Source of the DNA: Planctomycetota bacterium
GTDB lineage: Bacteria > Planctomycetota > Planctomycetia > Pirellulales > Pirellulaceae
Length of the DNA stretch: 64,000 bases
NCBI GenBank assembly: GCA_016872775.1
Contig: VGZA01000025.1
Location: forward strand, 1-64,000
Direction: 5' to 3'
A model generated the notes under the pieces. The model saw only the letters and a program-made list of their open reading frames with translations. It was not told the origin of the DNA and did not search any database. Position numbers and translations under genes: made by a program. Shown here piece by piece: positions 18,825 to 29,277 of the stretch; the first letter of the stretch is position 1; each line of letters starts with the position of its first letter.

Positions 18825-21800
18825 CTAGCGATCGCCGACCGCAGCCTTTTTCGCAATTTGTTCACGATTCCCCGATCCGGCCGGGGCATTTTTTTCGCCC
18901 AGGTAGATCAACAACGGTGCGGCGATGAATATCGAACTGTAGGTACCGACGATCACCCCAACGACCAGCGAAAACGCAAACCCGTGAATACTCTGCCCAC
19001 CCGTGAAATAGAGTATCACCACCACGAGAAATGTCGTGAGCGAAGTCAACGTGGTTCGGCTGAGCGTAAGATTGATTCCGTCGTTCACCATCTGCGGGGT
19101 GAGTTTCTGACTCTTCCCCTTCTCCTCCCTTAACCGGTCAAATACCACAATCGTGTCATTAATCGAATAACCGACCAGAGTCAGAAATGCGGCAATGATT
19201 ACCAGGTTGATCTTGAATTCCTCGACGAGCAAAAACGACAGCGGATCGGCGACCCAGTAACTGACCGCCAGCGCGCTGAGCATGATACTGACATCGTGTA
19301 CCAAGGCCAGCACGGCGGCAAATCCCCAGACGACGCTGTGAAAGCGGAACCAGACATAAAGCGTGATCCCGACCAGGCTGGTCAGCATCGCCAGGATCGC
19401 GCGGGACTTGGTGTCGCCGGCAACGGCGCTGCCGATCTCGGACGACGAAATAAACACGGAGGTTTTCTCGAGGTCGTTGCGCACCTCGGACAGGATCTGT
19501 TCCACATCCTCAAGCGACGTGCTGATCCGGACCTTCCACTCCGTGTCGGTGGCATTCGGCTTGGTCGTTTCGACCTTGGGGATCAATTGGATCTCCGGCC
19601 GCGACACGTTTTGCCGGGCAAGAACGTCTTCGATCCGCCCCAGCAACGTCACGGCATTGATGGCCTGTTCAAATTTCAAGGTCGATTCGGCCATCCGTTT
19701 AACGCGCACCGGTTCCTGCGCGGGTGGTTGGGCCGCTTTTTCCTCGGCAGGAGTTTGCTCACCCGGTGCCGCCTTCTCAGGTGCCGTCTTATCTGGCGCC
19801 GCCTGTTCTGGCGCCGCCTGTTCTGGCGCCGCCTGTTCTGGTGCTGGATCACTTGCCGATTTTGCGGGTGTCTCCGTCGTGGGCGGTTGGTCCTGAGCGG
19901 CTGGTGCCGGGTCGTCGTCGGTCGACGGGCCGCAGCCCGACGTCTTTTCCGGCGACTCGGCCGAGTCGCCGCTGCGCTCCGGCTTGGTTGCGCCTGTTGA
20001 AGCAGGGTCTGTTGAAGCAGGGTCTGTTGAAGCAGGGTCTGTTGAAGCAGGGTCTGTTGAAGCAGGGTCTGTTGAAGCAGGCCTTTCTCCGCCGAGCTTC
20101 AATTCAATCTCGACCGGCGGAGCATAGGTCATCGCGTACGTTTGGATCAGGGAATGGCCTTGGTCGTCGACGAGCACTTTCGCAAGCACCGACTCGAGTT
20201 CCGCTTTCTTGCGAATCGACGTGTCGATCTTGAAAACGCGGTCATTCAGCGACAGATCCTGGGCGACCTGCACTTTGGTCAGCGTGTAGTCGATTCCCTC
20301 GTTGTCGAACGCCGCATCGAGCTTCTTCCGCAGGAACGACGCGTTTTGAGCCGTGCGCATGATCGGCTGCACGGTAGTGCCTCCGTTGAAGTCGATGTCG
20401 AGCATCCCGCGGCCGCGATACGCCGTGGCGGCGAAACCGACGACAATCAGCACGATCGAAACTGTCATGCAGGGTTTCGCGATCGCCATGAAATCGATAT
20501 GGGTGCGGCCGAAGAATCTGGCCATTTTCAGCGTCGTCAACCATCGTTGACGCTCGCAGATTTCTAAGATCACGCGGGCACAGAAAACCGCGGTAAACAT
20601 GCTGAACAGGATACCGAGCGTCAAGGTGACGGCGAAGCCGCGCACGGTGTCGGTACCGATGACATAAAGTGTGAGCGAGGTGATCAGCGTCGTCATATTC
20701 GAGTCGACAATCGTCGCGAAGGCGCGGTCAAATCCGTTGCGGATCACCAGTCTCAGGCTCGACCCTTTGCTTAGTTCCTCCCGCATGCGTTCCGAAATCA
20801 AGACGTTTGCATCGACGGCCATGCCTACGGTCAGTACCAGTCCGGCCAGTCCGGGCAAGGTAAAGGGCGCTTTGATCAGAATCATCACGGCAACGATCAG
20901 GCCGAGATTCAACAGCACCGCGAAGTTGGCGACCAGTCCCGAGGCGCGGTAATAAAACGCCATGAACAGCATCACGGCGATCAGCGACGCGGCGATCGAA
21001 ATTTGCCCTTTGAGAATCATATCCTTGCCCAGCAGCGGGTCGATCAGGTTTTGGCTGACCGGCTCCTTGTTCAATACCGCAGGCAGTCGCCCCGCCCGAA
21101 GGATGGAGACGAGGAAATCGACTTCTTCGCCGCTGAAATTGCCGGTGATCCGCCCACGATCGGAGATCCGCGATTGAATCTTCGCCGCCGAAAGCAGCGT
21201 GTTATCGAGCACGATTCCCATTTCCTTGCCGACGTTGTTGCCGGTGAACAGATCCATGCGGCGCGCCGAGTTGTTCTTGAGATTGAATTCGACCTCGTTG
21301 CCGCCTCGCTCGTCCGTCCCGCGCGCCACCGACCCCAGGTCGGCGCCCGTTACGTTCTGGGAATCGGAGGTATCCATCAGGATCTGAATTTCAGCGATTC
21401 CTTCGCGTTTCATATACGCTTCGAGATCGCGTCCGGGCACGCGTTCCGGTTCCACGATCTCCCCACTCGTTGCACTGCGGATCGTGTAGTCGAGTGCGCG
21501 GCCGATGCGCAGACTTTTTTCGTCGGAATCATCGCGGCCGATGGTCACCCAACGGCCGAGTACGCGCTTCCCGTCGGTATCTTGAATCAGCGTCGACTTG
21601 CGCACGTTTGGATCGGGATCACGCGATTGGGCCTGCGCCGAGGCGATCAGAGTCGGGTGGTCCTGCTTGGTCGCGACGATACGGAATTCGAGGTTTCCGG
21701 CCTGCTTGATCTGCTTTTTGATCTCCTCGACTTCCAGAGGATCGACTTCGGGAATGACGATTTCGACTTGCCGTTCGCCAAATTTGCGGATCACGATTTC

Positions 21801-22193
21801 CTTGGTGCCCGCCGGATTGAGCCGGTTCTTCAAAGCTTCGATCAGCGCGTCCATGTTGATCCCACCGGCGTCGTCTCCGCCGGTCGCGCGGCTCTGCTCC
21901 AGGTCGACCTCGAAGACCAGAATCACACCGCCCGCAAGGTCGGTGCCCCATTTTGGCGGCCAACCCGCGCCCAGGTAATCCGGCTTCGGCACGATGATCA
22001 CGATCGACCCGATCAGTGCCATCAGGACCAGGCCGATCCGCCAGCCGTGATCCGGCATACGCAGACTCTTCGCCAGCCAGCCACCGAGCAGAAATGGTAC
22101 CACCAGCACCAGCAGTGCCAGTCCGGTGATCATCAGTGCGATCAGCCAGTTGGGTGGTAACGAGGAACTCGTCTGGGAGAACAATGCGTGCAT
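18825..22193 (-). CDS. secDF: SecD-SecF fusion, protein-export membrane protein
   Basis: A roughly 1122-residue fusion of SecD and SecF, the RND-type subunits that use the proton gradient to help pull preproteins across the inner membrane. The SecD part has an N-terminal membrane region, the periplasmic GTDLAGGVILVFEVDL block, and six-helix transport region (MAVDANVLISERMREE). The SecF part begins near residue 575 with MLDIDFNGGTTV and ends with GYSINDTIVVFDRLREE. A repeat-built Ser/Thr/Asp/Pro/Ala-rich insertion (about 700-830) lies inside the SecF periplasmic domain. ATG at 22193 has AAGGA upstream. yajC and tgt precede it on the same strand, the common tgt-yajC-secDF order. Confidence 0.93.
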   Translation of the reverse strand: MHALFSQTSSSLPPNWLIALMITGLALLVLVVPFLLGGWLAKSLRMPDHGWRIGLVLMALIGSIVIIVPKPDYLGAGWPPKWGTDLAGGVILVFEVDLEQSRATGGDDAGGINMDALIEALKNRLNPAGTKEIVIRKFGERQVEIVIPEVDPLEVEEIKKQIKQAGNLEFRIVATKQDHPTLIASAQAQSRDPDPNVRKSTLIQDTDGKRVLGRWVTIGRDDSDEKSLRIGRALDYTIRSATSGEIVEPERVPGRDLEAYMKREGIAEIQILMDTSDSQNVTGADLGSVARGTDERGGNEVEFNLKNNSARRMDLFTGNNVGKEMGIVLDNTLLSAAKIQSRISDRGRITGNFSGEEVDFLVSILRAGRLPAVLNKEPVSQNLIDPLLGKDMILKGQISIAASLIAVMLFMAFYYRASGLVANFAVLLNLGLIVAVMILIKAPFTLPGLAGLVLTVGMAVDANVLISERMREELSKGSSLRLVIRNGFDRAFATIVDSNMTTLITSLTLYVIGTDTVRGFAVTLTLGILFSMFTAVFCARVILEICERQRWLTTLKMARFFGRTHIDFMAIAKPCMTVSIVLIVVGFAATAYRGRGMLDIDFNGGTTVQPIMRTAQNASFLRKKLDAAFDNEGIDYTLTKVQVAQDLSLNDRVFKIDTSIRKKAELESVLAKVLVDDQGHSLIQTYAMTYAPPVEIELKLGGERPASTDPASTDPASTDPASTDPASTDPASTGATKPERSGDSAESPEKTSGCGPSTDDDPAPAAQDQPPTTETPAKSASDPAPEQAAPEQAAPEQAAPDKTAPEKAAPGEQTPAEEKAAQPPAQEPVRVKRMAESTLKFEQAINAVTLLGRIEDVLARQNVSRPEIQLIPKVETTKPNATDTEWKVRISTSLEDVEQILSEVRNDLEKTSVFISSSEIGSAVAGDTKSRAILAMLTSLVGITLYVWFRFHSVVWGFAAVLALVHDVSIMLSALAVSYWVADPLSFLLVEEFKINLVIIAAFLTLVGYSINDTIVVFDRLREEKGKSQKLTPQMVNDGINLTLSRTTLTSLTTFLVVVILYFTGGQSIHGFAFSLVVGVIVGTYSSIFIAAPLLIYLGEKNAPAGSGNREQIAKKAAVGDR
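19995..20084 (-). repeat. six 15-bp tandem repeats inside secDF
   Basis: Six units of TGTTGAAGCAGGGTC (plus-strand reading), the last imperfect, encode a (STDPA)n linker in the SecF periplasmic domain. A second in-frame repeat (PEQAA)n lies at about 19790-19845. Both preserve the frame. Confidence 0.8.
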
Positions 22194-22290
22194 CACTGAA
22201 TTCCTTTATCGAACGCCGGAAACCCTGCCTTGGGGACTTCGTGAAATCGGCCTCGGATCTTGACTTGCCTGTCCGAAATCAAAACGGTAC

Positions 22291-22339
22291 GACGGACATC
22301 TTGTCCGTCGGTACTTTCCTGACGGACAGGATGTCCGTC
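22291..22339. repeat. two tandem palindromes GACGGACA-x-TGTCCGTC
   Basis: GACGGACATCTTGTCCGTC (22291-22309) and GACGGACAGGATGTCCGTC (22321-22339) sit in the gap between yajC and secDF. A longer relative is at 30782-30805. They form hairpins without a T-run, as expected of a dispersed REP-like element or a processing site between operon genes. Confidence 0.65.
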
Positions 22340-22343
22340 CTAC

Positions 22344-22739
22344 CTAACTGTCCGACTTTTCTTTCTTGGGGGTCTCTTTTTTCTGCGGATCACTTTCGGT
22401 GAGCACCCGTGCGATGGCCGATCGCAACACCGTGACCCGCGTGTTGTTGTTTTCATCGATACGCAGCGCGACCATCTCGTCGCCTTTTTGGGCATTGACC
22501 ACCGTCCCGACCAGCCCACCGACGGTCACAACCCGGTCGTTCTTGGCGAGTCCGTCGAGCATTTTCGCTTGTTCGGCTTTGCGGCGACGCTCGGACGGGA
22601 GCATCACCATCATGAATAGCAGCATGATGGCGAAAATGGGAAACATCGGGCTGGTGAGCAGCGCCATGAGGCCGCCTGGCGCTTCCTCCGCGGCGAAGAT
22701 CAACGAATCGAAAAAGCGGATTGGCAACTCATTCACCAT
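22344..22739 (-). CDS. yajC: preprotein translocase subunit YajC
   Basis: A 131-residue protein with one membrane segment (about 28-46, FPIFAIMLLFMMVMLP) followed by the characteristic basic patch SERRRKAEQAKMLDGLAKNDRVVT and the VGGLVGTV block of YajC. It joins SecDF at the Sec translocon. The Lys/Glu-rich tail is longer than in Escherichia coli. It lies between tgt and secDF on the same strand. Confidence 0.92.
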   Translation of the reverse strand: MVNELPIRFFDSLIFAAEEAPGGLMALLTSPMFPIFAIMLLFMMVMLPSERRRKAEQAKMLDGLAKNDRVVTVGGLVGTVVNAQKGDEMVALRIDENNNTRVTVLRSAIARVLTESDPQKKETPKKEKSDS

Positions 22740-22947
22740 GCGATCGCGGCCCCCGTTGCTTTCGCGGTCGGCGGGCGGCCCGACAAACGATTTTCACTGC
22801 CGTCCCCGTTTCTGCTGGTCATTTCCGCCGAAAGCGGTTCTCATCATAAGTCTTGGTCCCGTAACGGGCAAGGGCAGGTGACGGCGGTGCAAGCGTCGCA
22901 GTTTTTCCGCCAACAGATCGCCATTGAAGGGTACCGGGCGCGCGTCC

Positions 22948-24072
22948 TCATTCTTCGCGCCAGCGACGGCGGCACGCCGCCAGCATGTCGGAGAAACGGC
23001 CCGACTCAATCGCCTGCCTGGCGTCCGACATCAGCCGCTGATAAAAGGTCAGGTTATGCGCCGACAGCAGCATCGGTCCAAGCATCTCCCCCGCCATGAA
23101 CAGGTGCCGCAGATAACCTCGACTGTGCCGGCAGGCTGGGCACGGACAATCCGGGTCGAGCGGTCGCGGGTCGCGCTGGTGGATCGCGTTACGCAGCCGG
23201 ACCGTGCCGTTCCAGGTGAACGCCAGAGCATTGCGACCGTTCCTTGTCGGCATCACGCAGTCGAACAGATCGACCCCGCGAGAAACCGCCTCCAGCAAGT
23301 CGATCGGCCGCCCCACGCCCATCAAATAGCGGGGCCGATCTTCGGGCAATACCGGGCAGACCTGATCCAGCACGGCGTACATTTCGTGGGGCGCTTCTCC
23401 AACGCTCAGCCCGCCGATCGCATATCCCGGAAAGTCGAGACTCCGCAGCCGATCGGCACACCATAATCGGGCTTCGATGTCGAGGCCACCCTGCACAATG
23501 GCGAATTGGGCCTGATCGGCGCGCGTCCCCGCAGCGTAGCAACGCTCCGCCCATCGCACCGTACGCTCGCAAGAATCCAGAATCGCCGCTTTTTCGGCCG
23601 GCAAGCCGACGACATGGTCGAGCACCATCGCCACATCGCTGCCCAGATTCTCCTGGATTTCGATCGCCCGTTCGGGGGTAAGCTGCAGCAGCCGACCGTC
23701 GACATGGGACCGAAACGTTGCCCCCTCGTCGCTGATGCGGGTCTGTTGCGCCAGGCTGAAGATCTGGAATCCGCCGCTGTCGGTCAGAATCGGGCCCGGC
23801 CATCCCGAGAACGCATGCAGCCCCCCGAGATCGCGAACGACATCGTCCCCCGGTCGAACGGCAAGGTGGTACGTATTGCCGAGGATCATCGTCGCGCCAG
23901 TTTCGCGCAGCATGGCGACGGTTAACCCCTTCACTGCCCCCTGCGTTCCGACAGGCATGAACGCCGGAGTCGCTACGTCGCCATGGGGCGTGGAAAAACA
24001 GCCGCGCCGCGCCGCGCATCCCGGGTCGCGGTGGGTCCGTTGATACCGAAACAGCTCGCGATCAGTCGCCAC
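22948..24072 (-). CDS. tgt: queuine tRNA-ribosyltransferase
   Basis: A 374-residue bacterial TGT, which swaps guanine-34 for preQ1 in GUN-anticodon tRNAs. The general acid/base region reads [13 protein letters not shown] and the nucleophile region [12 protein letters not shown]. Zinc ligands appear as [16 protein letters not shown] near residue 310. Length matches the family. The start is a GTG that overlaps the end of the upstream TPR/alpha-CTD gene by 11 bases, implying translational coupling. Confidence 0.93.
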   Translation of the reverse strand: MATDRELFRYQRTHRDPGCAARRGCFSTPHGDVATPAFMPVGTQGAVKGLTVAMLRETGATMILGNTYHLAVRPGDDVVRDLGGLHAFSGWPGPILTDSGGFQIFSLAQQTRISDEGATFRSHVDGRLLQLTPERAIEIQENLGSDVAMVLDHVVGLPAEKAAILDSCERTVRWAERCYAAGTRADQAQFAIVQGGLDIEARLWCADRLRSLDFPGYAIGGLSVGEAPHEMYAVLDQVCPVLPEDRPRYLMGVGRPIDLLEAVSRGVDLFDCVMPTRNGRNALAFTWNGTVRLRNAIHQRDPRPLDPDCPCPACRHSRGYLRHLFMAGEMLGPMLLSAHNLTFYQRLMSDARQAIESGRFSDMLAACRRRWREE

Positions 24073-25384
24073 GCAATTTCAGACCCATCAGGGTCAGTTT
24101 TTCGCGGACTTCGTTCAGGCTCGTGACGCCGAAATTCTTGCATTCCAGCAGATCATCGCCCGTTTTGCGGATCAACTCCCCAATGGTTGCCAGACCGAGC
24201 CTGGCCATGCACTTGCGGGCTCGCACCGACAGATTCAACTCGGCCAGAGGACGATCGAGCAGAGCCTGGGCATCGGGTGGCATCGCCGATACATCGACCG
24301 GCTCCGGCTCGAATTTCTCGTGGGCGAATTGCCCCAGAGTGAGCCCTTTGGAAGCCAGCATCTCGCGGATTTCGACCAGCGACGTTTCGCCAAAGTTCTT
24401 GCTTGCCAGCAGTTCCTGCTCCGAAGTGCGCGTGAGATCTCCCAAGGTGCGAACGCCCATTTTCTGCAGGCAGTTTCGGCTTCGCACCGAGAGCTCGAAG
24501 TCCGAGACGGGGACGTTCAGGATCTGGGCGAGGCGATCCGATTTGCGCTGAGCATCCTCGTCGAACATCATATCGCCCGAGGCGGAAGCATCCTTGAGAT
24601 AGAGCCGCGCCTGCTTATGATCGGGATAGGTTTCCAGGATCCGCTGATAACAGGCCTGGGCGCGATCGTACTGCTGGCGATCCTCGTACAGTATTCCCAG
24701 GTTCAGCAGCACGCCGACGTGGGTGGGAAAAATCGACGCGGCCCGCTGGTAGAGTTGTACGGCCTCTTCGTCGTTGCCGCGGCGATCGTTCTCGACGGCC
24801 AGTCCGAAAAGCGCGCCGGCATGCCGCTCGTCCGCCGCAACGGCTCGTTCCAGCAGCGCGACTACCTCCGATGGGTTGTCGTGCGACATGGCGATCGTCG
24901 TCGCCCGCTGATAGAGGTATTCCGCGGTCTGCTCCACCGCGCCCGAAAGACTGTCGAGTTTGGCGAGCCCTTTGTCGGGTTGCTTCCCCAGTCGCAGCGC
25001 CTCCGCGATGGCCAGTGCACCGTCGTCGGAGTTGTAGCCGGTGACCATTGCCGCACTGTAGTTGTTAATCGCGTTGCTGTACTGGCCCAGCGCAACGCGC
25101 GCCTTGCCTTGATAGTAAAGGGCGACAGCGCCCCCGTCCGCACTGCCCAGAATCTCCGCGGCGCGGGAATATCGACCCATCAAATACAGGCAGACACCCA
25201 GCCTCACCGACGTCGCCGGGGTCCGTTCCTCCCGGCTGTCCAATTCCGCGACCGCATCGCGCAGAATCGCGAATTGCCCGTAGTCCTCGCTGATTGCGCG
25301 CACAATCGTGTCGATTTCACGGGGTCCAAAACTGTTGTTCGAAAGTACGATTTCCTTCAAGTCCACCGTCAGGCCCGTAGCCAT
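24062..25384 (-). CDS. TPR protein with two RNA polymerase alpha-CTD modules
   Basis: A 440-residue cytoplasmic protein. Residues 1-270 are helical tetratricopeptide-like repeats (for example [22 protein letters not shown] and [29 protein letters not shown], given here separately). Two copies of the alpha subunit C-terminal domain follow at about 293-352 ([32 protein letters not shown]) and 380-440 ([32 protein letters not shown]). In RpoA this domain binds UP-element DNA and activators. It is not RpoA itself because the N-terminal assembly domain is absent. Similar proteins are annotated in planctomycetes; role unproven. It overlaps tgt and follows tRNA-Thr. Confidence 0.8.
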   Translation of the reverse strand: MATGLTVDLKEIVLSNNSFGPREIDTIVRAISEDYGQFAILRDAVAELDSREERTPATSVRLGVCLYLMGRYSRAAEILGSADGGAVALYYQGKARVALGQYSNAINNYSAAMVTGYNSDDGALAIAEALRLGKQPDKGLAKLDSLSGAVEQTAEYLYQRATTIAMSHDNPSEVVALLERAVAADERHAGALFGLAVENDRRGNDEEAVQLYQRAASIFPTHVGVLLNLGILYEDRQQYDRAQACYQRILETYPDHKQARLYLKDASASGDMMFDEDAQRKSDRLAQILNVPVSDFELSVRSRNCLQKMGVRTLGDLTRTSEQELLASKNFGETSLVEIREMLASKGLTLGQFAHEKFEPEPVDVSAMPPDAQALLDRPLAELNLSVRARKCMARLGLATIGELIRKTGDDLLECKNFGVTSLNEVREKLTLMGLKLRGD

Positions 25385-25426
25385 AAAGCCATTCTCCAGC
25401 AGTTAACACAGAGACCCCGCCACCAA

Positions 25427-25500
25427 AGCCAGCGGCGGGAGTCGAACCCGCAACCCCCGCATTACGAATGCGGTGCTCTGCCGATTGAAGCTACGCTGGC
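25427..25500 (-). tRNA. tRNA-Thr (anticodon CGU)
   Basis: On the minus strand a full cloverleaf can be folded: acceptor GCCAGCG paired with CGCTGGC, D arm GCTT/GAGC (one wobble), anticodon stem CCGCA/TGCGG around loop TTCGTAA, and T arm GCGGG-TTCGACT-CCCGC. The anticodon is CGT, reading ACG. CCA is not encoded. It lies 42 bases upstream of the TPR/alpha-CTD gene on the same strand. Confidence 0.93.
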
Positions 25501-25701
25501 CCGCGTGCGAAACCGAATAGGTTAGGCCACCGCCGCAAAGTCGTCAAGCCAACAACGTTACGATCACGCTCGTTCGCCGCTCGTTCCGCCGGCGCGGTAC
25601 AACCCGGGGTAAGCTTCGAACGGTCCAACCGGGAACGATCAAACCGGCATCTCGCCGGCCGCGTAATGACGAGCAGCAGAAGTTAACGCTATATTTCCAC
25701 A

Positions 25702-26583
25702 ATGAACAACAAATCACCAGCCCCTGAATTCGGCGTTGCCGATCCACCGCCCGTCCCCAACGTTACCGCGGCGATCGGACCCTACCAGTGCGGCCCCGGC
25801 TCTCCGTTGCTGTTAATCGCCGGCCCTTGCGTCATCGAATCCGAAGAGTTGGCGCTGCGGATTGCGGGGCAACTCCGCGAAATCACATCCTCCCTGCCCG
25901 TGCAATGGGTCTTCAAGGCATCGTTCGACAAAGCGAACCGTACCAGCGGCGCCGCATTTCGAGGTTCCGGTCTGGAGCAGGGGCTGCGCGTCTTGCGACG
26001 CATTCACAGCGAATTTGGCGTGCCGGTAACGACCGATCTGCATGAATCGTGGCAGGCCGCTCCGGTCGCCGAAGTCTGCGATCTGTTGCAGATCCCGGCA
26101 TTCCTCTGCCGCCAGACCGACCTGCTGGTTGCCGCCGCACAGACCGGCCGCGCCGTGCATGTGAAGAAGGGCCAGTTTGTGGCACCATGGGATATGGTAC
26201 ATGTCGTGGCGAAACTGAGATCCGCGGGCTGTACCAACGTTCTGGTCTGTGAACGAGGCACGTTCTTCGGGTATGGTCGGCTGGTGAACGACATGCGCGC
26301 TTTGGTTCAGCTCCGCGAATGCGCGGCCCCCGTCATTTTTGACGCCACACATAGCGTCCAGGAACCCGGTGGCCGTGGCGCATCGACGGGCGGACAACGG
26401 TCGATGGTCGAACCGCTGGCCCGGGCCGCGACCGCGATCGGCATCGATGGCCTTTTCTTCGAAACCCACCCCGATCCCGATCAGTCTCCCAGCGATGGGC
26501 CGAACATGATCCCGCTCCGCGAATTCCCTTCGCTGCTGCACCGCCTGCTGGCAATCCGCCAACTCGTAACTACATTTCCCTGA
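25702..26583 (+). CDS. kdsA: 3-deoxy-D-manno-octulosonate-8-phosphate synthase
   Basis: A 293-residue KdsA that condenses phosphoenolpyruvate with arabinose-5-phosphate to Kdo-8-phosphate for lipopolysaccharide. Blocks include [43 protein letters not shown] and [12 protein letters not shown]. The Cys in GPCVIES, together with [13 protein letters not shown] and SDGPN, supplies the Cys/His/Glu/Asp metal set of the metal-dependent class. The first 25 residues are an extra N-terminal stretch. The ATG is immediately preceded by an AT-rich promoter-like region. A lipoprotein gene follows after 15 bases. Confidence 0.94.
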   Translation: MNNKSPAPEFGVADPPPVPNVTAAIGPYQCGPGSPLLLIAGPCVIESEELALRIAGQLREITSSLPVQWVFKASFDKANRTSGAAFRGSGLEQGLRVLRRIHSEFGVPVTTDLHESWQAAPVAEVCDLLQIPAFLCRQTDLLVAAAQTGRAVHVKKGQFVAPWDMVHVVAKLRSAGCTNVLVCERGTFFGYGRLVNDMRALVQLRECAAPVIFDATHSVQEPGGRGASTGGQRSMVEPLARAATAIGIDGLFFETHPDPDQSPSDGPNMIPLREFPSLLHRLLAIRQLVTTFP

Positions 26584-26598
26584 CCCTGCCGGAATCCC

Positions 26599-28407
26599 AT
26601 GAAACAACGTTCCGCATTTCGACTCGGCTGGATGCTGGTACTCGCCTGCCCCTGGATCGCCGCCTGCGACAATCCCGATCCGCAGACATTGCCCCGTCAG
26701 ATCGCCGGCGTCGAACCGACGATCGACAACAATCACCTCTCGGAAGCGATCCGGCAGATAACGCATCTCGATGAATTCGACGAGAATTCCGTCGGGCCGG
26801 AGATCCTGTACCACCTCAACCAGTGGATCGAGGGCCGCCCTGCCTCTGAGGAATGGAAGCGCGACCCTCTGGCCGATCGGCTGCCGATCGCCGTTCGCAA
26901 CGCGTTCGCCCTGGACGCGCTCAACAGCACGCATTTCACGACCAGCGACTTGAAGTTCCTGCAGGAGGCGTATTGGCTGCGCGATCTGACCTCCTGGATC
27001 AGTACGCGCCCTGGGAATCCGGAATTGGAAAAATGGACGCAGGCTGTTGAGCCAACGTTGGGTGCCGAAGATCGAAGCCGATTGCTCAAGCTGGAGCGTT
27101 GCTTTGACTGGATTGTGCGCAATATTCAGATCGACGCACTCTTGCCCGCGGTCGTCGAACAGGCGTCGGCCGACGCTCCGATCGTGGTACCGTTGCCGGC
27201 GGAGAATGTGGGATCAGCCGCGCCCAGCAACAATGCCATCGCTGTCTCGGCCCAAGGCGTGCGCGGACCGGGTACCACGCTGGAGCCGTGGCAGGTCCTG
27301 CTTTACGGTCACGGCGATGCCTGGCAACGAGCCCGATTGCTGATCCTGATGGGAAGGCAACTCGGTATCGAAATCGTGATGCTGGCGACGGAGGACCCTC
27401 AATCGCAGGGTCGCGCCCAGCCCTGGCTTCCGGCGGCGTCGATCGCCGGCGAGCTCTACCTGTTCGACACCGCGCTCGGTTTGCCGCTGCCCACCGCGGA
27501 TGGATCCGGCATTGCTACCCTGCGGCAGGTCATGGACGATCCAACGTTGTTGTCTCGGCTCGATATCGATGACAAGTTGAAATATCCTGTCGGTGCCCGG
27601 CAGCTCGGTCGCATTGTCGCGTACGTCGATGGTTCGCCGGCCGCATTGTCGTTGCGGATGCATCACCTGGAATCAAGTCTGCTCGGCGGCGACCGCGTCG
27701 CGCTCTCTACCAATCCGTCGTCGGTTACTCGTGAACTCAAGCAGCGCCACGGAGTGGCATCGATACAGCTCTGGAGCGTGCCGTGGGATGCCGTGTTGTT
27801 CCAGCAGGCGTTGCTCGCCGGAATTGGACCGGACGCCGAACAGATTCGTCTGGCGATGCTCGAACAGTCGATGTTCCAGACATTGCACCCGCTGGTCCAG
27901 GGCCGGCATCGCCAGTTGCGTGGAATGCTGGAAGGTGGAACTCTGGACGCGAAGGAACAGCGCGAAGGGGCACTGGAGCTGTACATCAAGGCGCGCATCC
28001 CACTGGCTTTCATTGAGAAGCTCGACAAAGATCCCGATGTCCAGCGCCTGCTGGGACTCGCGCGGGGACCATTCGAACGTCCCGAAGACTGGCGCAATCG
28101 ATTGGAAGGCGCAAAGGTCGTTTCCCGTCGCTCGTTGAATTACGCCAGCTACTGGCTGGGACTGGCGCATTTCGATTTGGGAAATTATTCCGTCGCCGCA
28201 AATTGGCTGGATCAACTTACCCTGGCCGTAGAGCCGGACGGCCCGTGGGTCGCCTCTGCCCGCTTCAATCTGGCGCGGGCCCAGGAGGCGCTCGGTGAAA
28301 TCGACGCCGCCCGGTCGCTCTACCTGACCGACGAATCGCCACAGCGTCACGGCTGCATCCTGCGGGCGCGCCGCCTGGCGCGCGGATCGCAAACCAACCC
28401 GCCCTGA
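26599..28407 (+). CDS. transglutaminase-like lipoprotein, probably non-catalytic
   Basis: A 602-residue protein with a lipoprotein signal (LACPWIAAC, lipid Cys23). Residues 165-320 resemble the transglutaminase-like proteins of planctomycetes: a helix LERCFDWIVRNIQID, then GDAWQRARLLILMGRQLGIEIVML and LYLFDTALGLPLP. The position where these folds usually place the catalytic Cys reads GDAWQRA, so the enzyme may be inactive. The C-terminus contains a TPR-like stretch (YASYWLGLAHFDLGNYSVAANWLDQL, quoted in parts). It lies 15 bases after kdsA and 24 bases before the PfpI gene, so it may be co-transcribed. Confidence 0.6.
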   Translation: MKQRSAFRLGWMLVLACPWIAACDNPDPQTLPRQIAGVEPTIDNNHLSEAIRQITHLDEFDENSVGPEILYHLNQWIEGRPASEEWKRDPLADRLPIAVRNAFALDALNSTHFTTSDLKFLQEAYWLRDLTSWISTRPGNPELEKWTQAVEPTLGAEDRSRLLKLERCFDWIVRNIQIDALLPAVVEQASADAPIVVPLPAENVGSAAPSNNAIAVSAQGVRGPGTTLEPWQVLLYGHGDAWQRARLLILMGRQLGIEIVMLATEDPQSQGRAQPWLPAASIAGELYLFDTALGLPLPTADGSGIATLRQVMDDPTLLSRLDIDDKLKYPVGARQLGRIVAYVDGSPAALSLRMHHLESSLLGGDRVALSTNPSSVTRELKQRHGVASIQLWSVPWDAVLFQQALLAGIGPDAEQIRLAMLEQSMFQTLHPLVQGRHRQLRGMLEGGTLDAKEQREGALELYIKARIPLAFIEKLDKDPDVQRLLGLARGPFERPEDWRNRLEGAKVVSRRSLNYASYWLGLAHFDLGNYSVAANWLDQLTLAVEPDGPWVASARFNLARAQEALGEIDAARSLYLTDESPQRHGCILRARRLARGSQTNPP

Positions 28408-28431
28408 AAAACCTCCCTGTGAGTCTCCATC

Positions 28432-28998
28432 ATGTCGAAACGAATTCTGATGCTTGTAGGTGATTACGTCGAGGATTACGAGGCAATGGTGCCGTTCCAG
28501 ATGCTGCTGATGGTCGGGCACCAGGTCGATGCGGTCTGCCCCGGAAAAAAGGCCGGGGATACCGTCGCGACGGCGATCCATGATTTTGAGGGAGAACAGA
28601 CCTACAGCGAAAAGCGGGGCCACAATTTCCGCATTACCGCCGACTTCGATCGGATCAGCGGCGGCGACTACGACGCGCTGGTGTTGCCGGGCGGCCGAGC
28701 CCCGGAGTATCTGCGTCTGAACGCCGCCGTGCTCGACCTCGTCCGCCATTTTTGCGGCAGTGGCAAGCCTGTCGCGGCGATCTGCCACGGAGCGCAGCTG
28801 CTCACGGCAGCCGGTGTCGCCCGCGGACGCAGCTGCAGCGCTTACCCGGCCGTTCGACCGGAAATCGAAGCCTGCGGCGGGACCTACGTCGAAGCGAACG
28901 CGACCTATTCCAACGCGCACGTCGATGGCAATCTGGTAACCGCCCCCGCCTGGCCCGCGCATCCCGCCTGGATCCGCGAGTTCCTGCGTTTGCTCTAG
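28432..28998 (+). CDS. DJ-1/PfpI family protein
   Basis: A 188-residue cytoplasmic protein of the DJ-1/ThiJ/PfpI superfamily. The nucleophile elbow AICHGAQLL carries the conserved Cys and adjacent His; an early Glu (EDYE) matches the acidic residue of the active site, and [15 protein letters not shown] is the usual Gly-rich strand. Members act as glyoxalases, deglycases/chaperones or proteases; the exact activity cannot be told from sequence. It is the last intact gene of a kdsA-led string. Confidence 0.88.
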   Translation: MSKRILMLVGDYVEDYEAMVPFQMLLMVGHQVDAVCPGKKAGDTVATAIHDFEGEQTYSEKRGHNFRITADFDRISGGDYDALVLPGGRAPEYLRLNAAVLDLVRHFCGSGKPVAAICHGAQLLTAAGVARGRSCSAYPAVRPEIEACGGTYVEANATYSNAHVDGNLVTAPAWPAHPAWIREFLRLL

Positions 28999-29277
28999 GT
29001 TTTCGTTGCGGTTGCAGGGGGTAACCGGTGCGTCCCGATACGGCTAGAATTCAAGCCACAACCTATGAAAACAGGGTGTAGCGTCCGTTGCCGCTACAGG
29101 TCTCGGATTGGTCGGGCCGCCATTCGATAGCAAAAGCTGTCGAGCTGTCATGCCCGCTCTCCATCAGGTTTCCGCAAACCAGCCGTCTCTGCGTTGCTGG
29201 TTCCGACTTTTCACCGCCGCCGTCGGCAACGGATATCGTTACGTCGAATGGGAATCGAGCAATAGGAAGCACCGCTG

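Noticed and set aside
19995-20084. Regular 15-base repeats resembling a small CRISPR array
   Set aside because: Units are contiguous without spacers, in frame, and encode the STDPA linker of SecDF.
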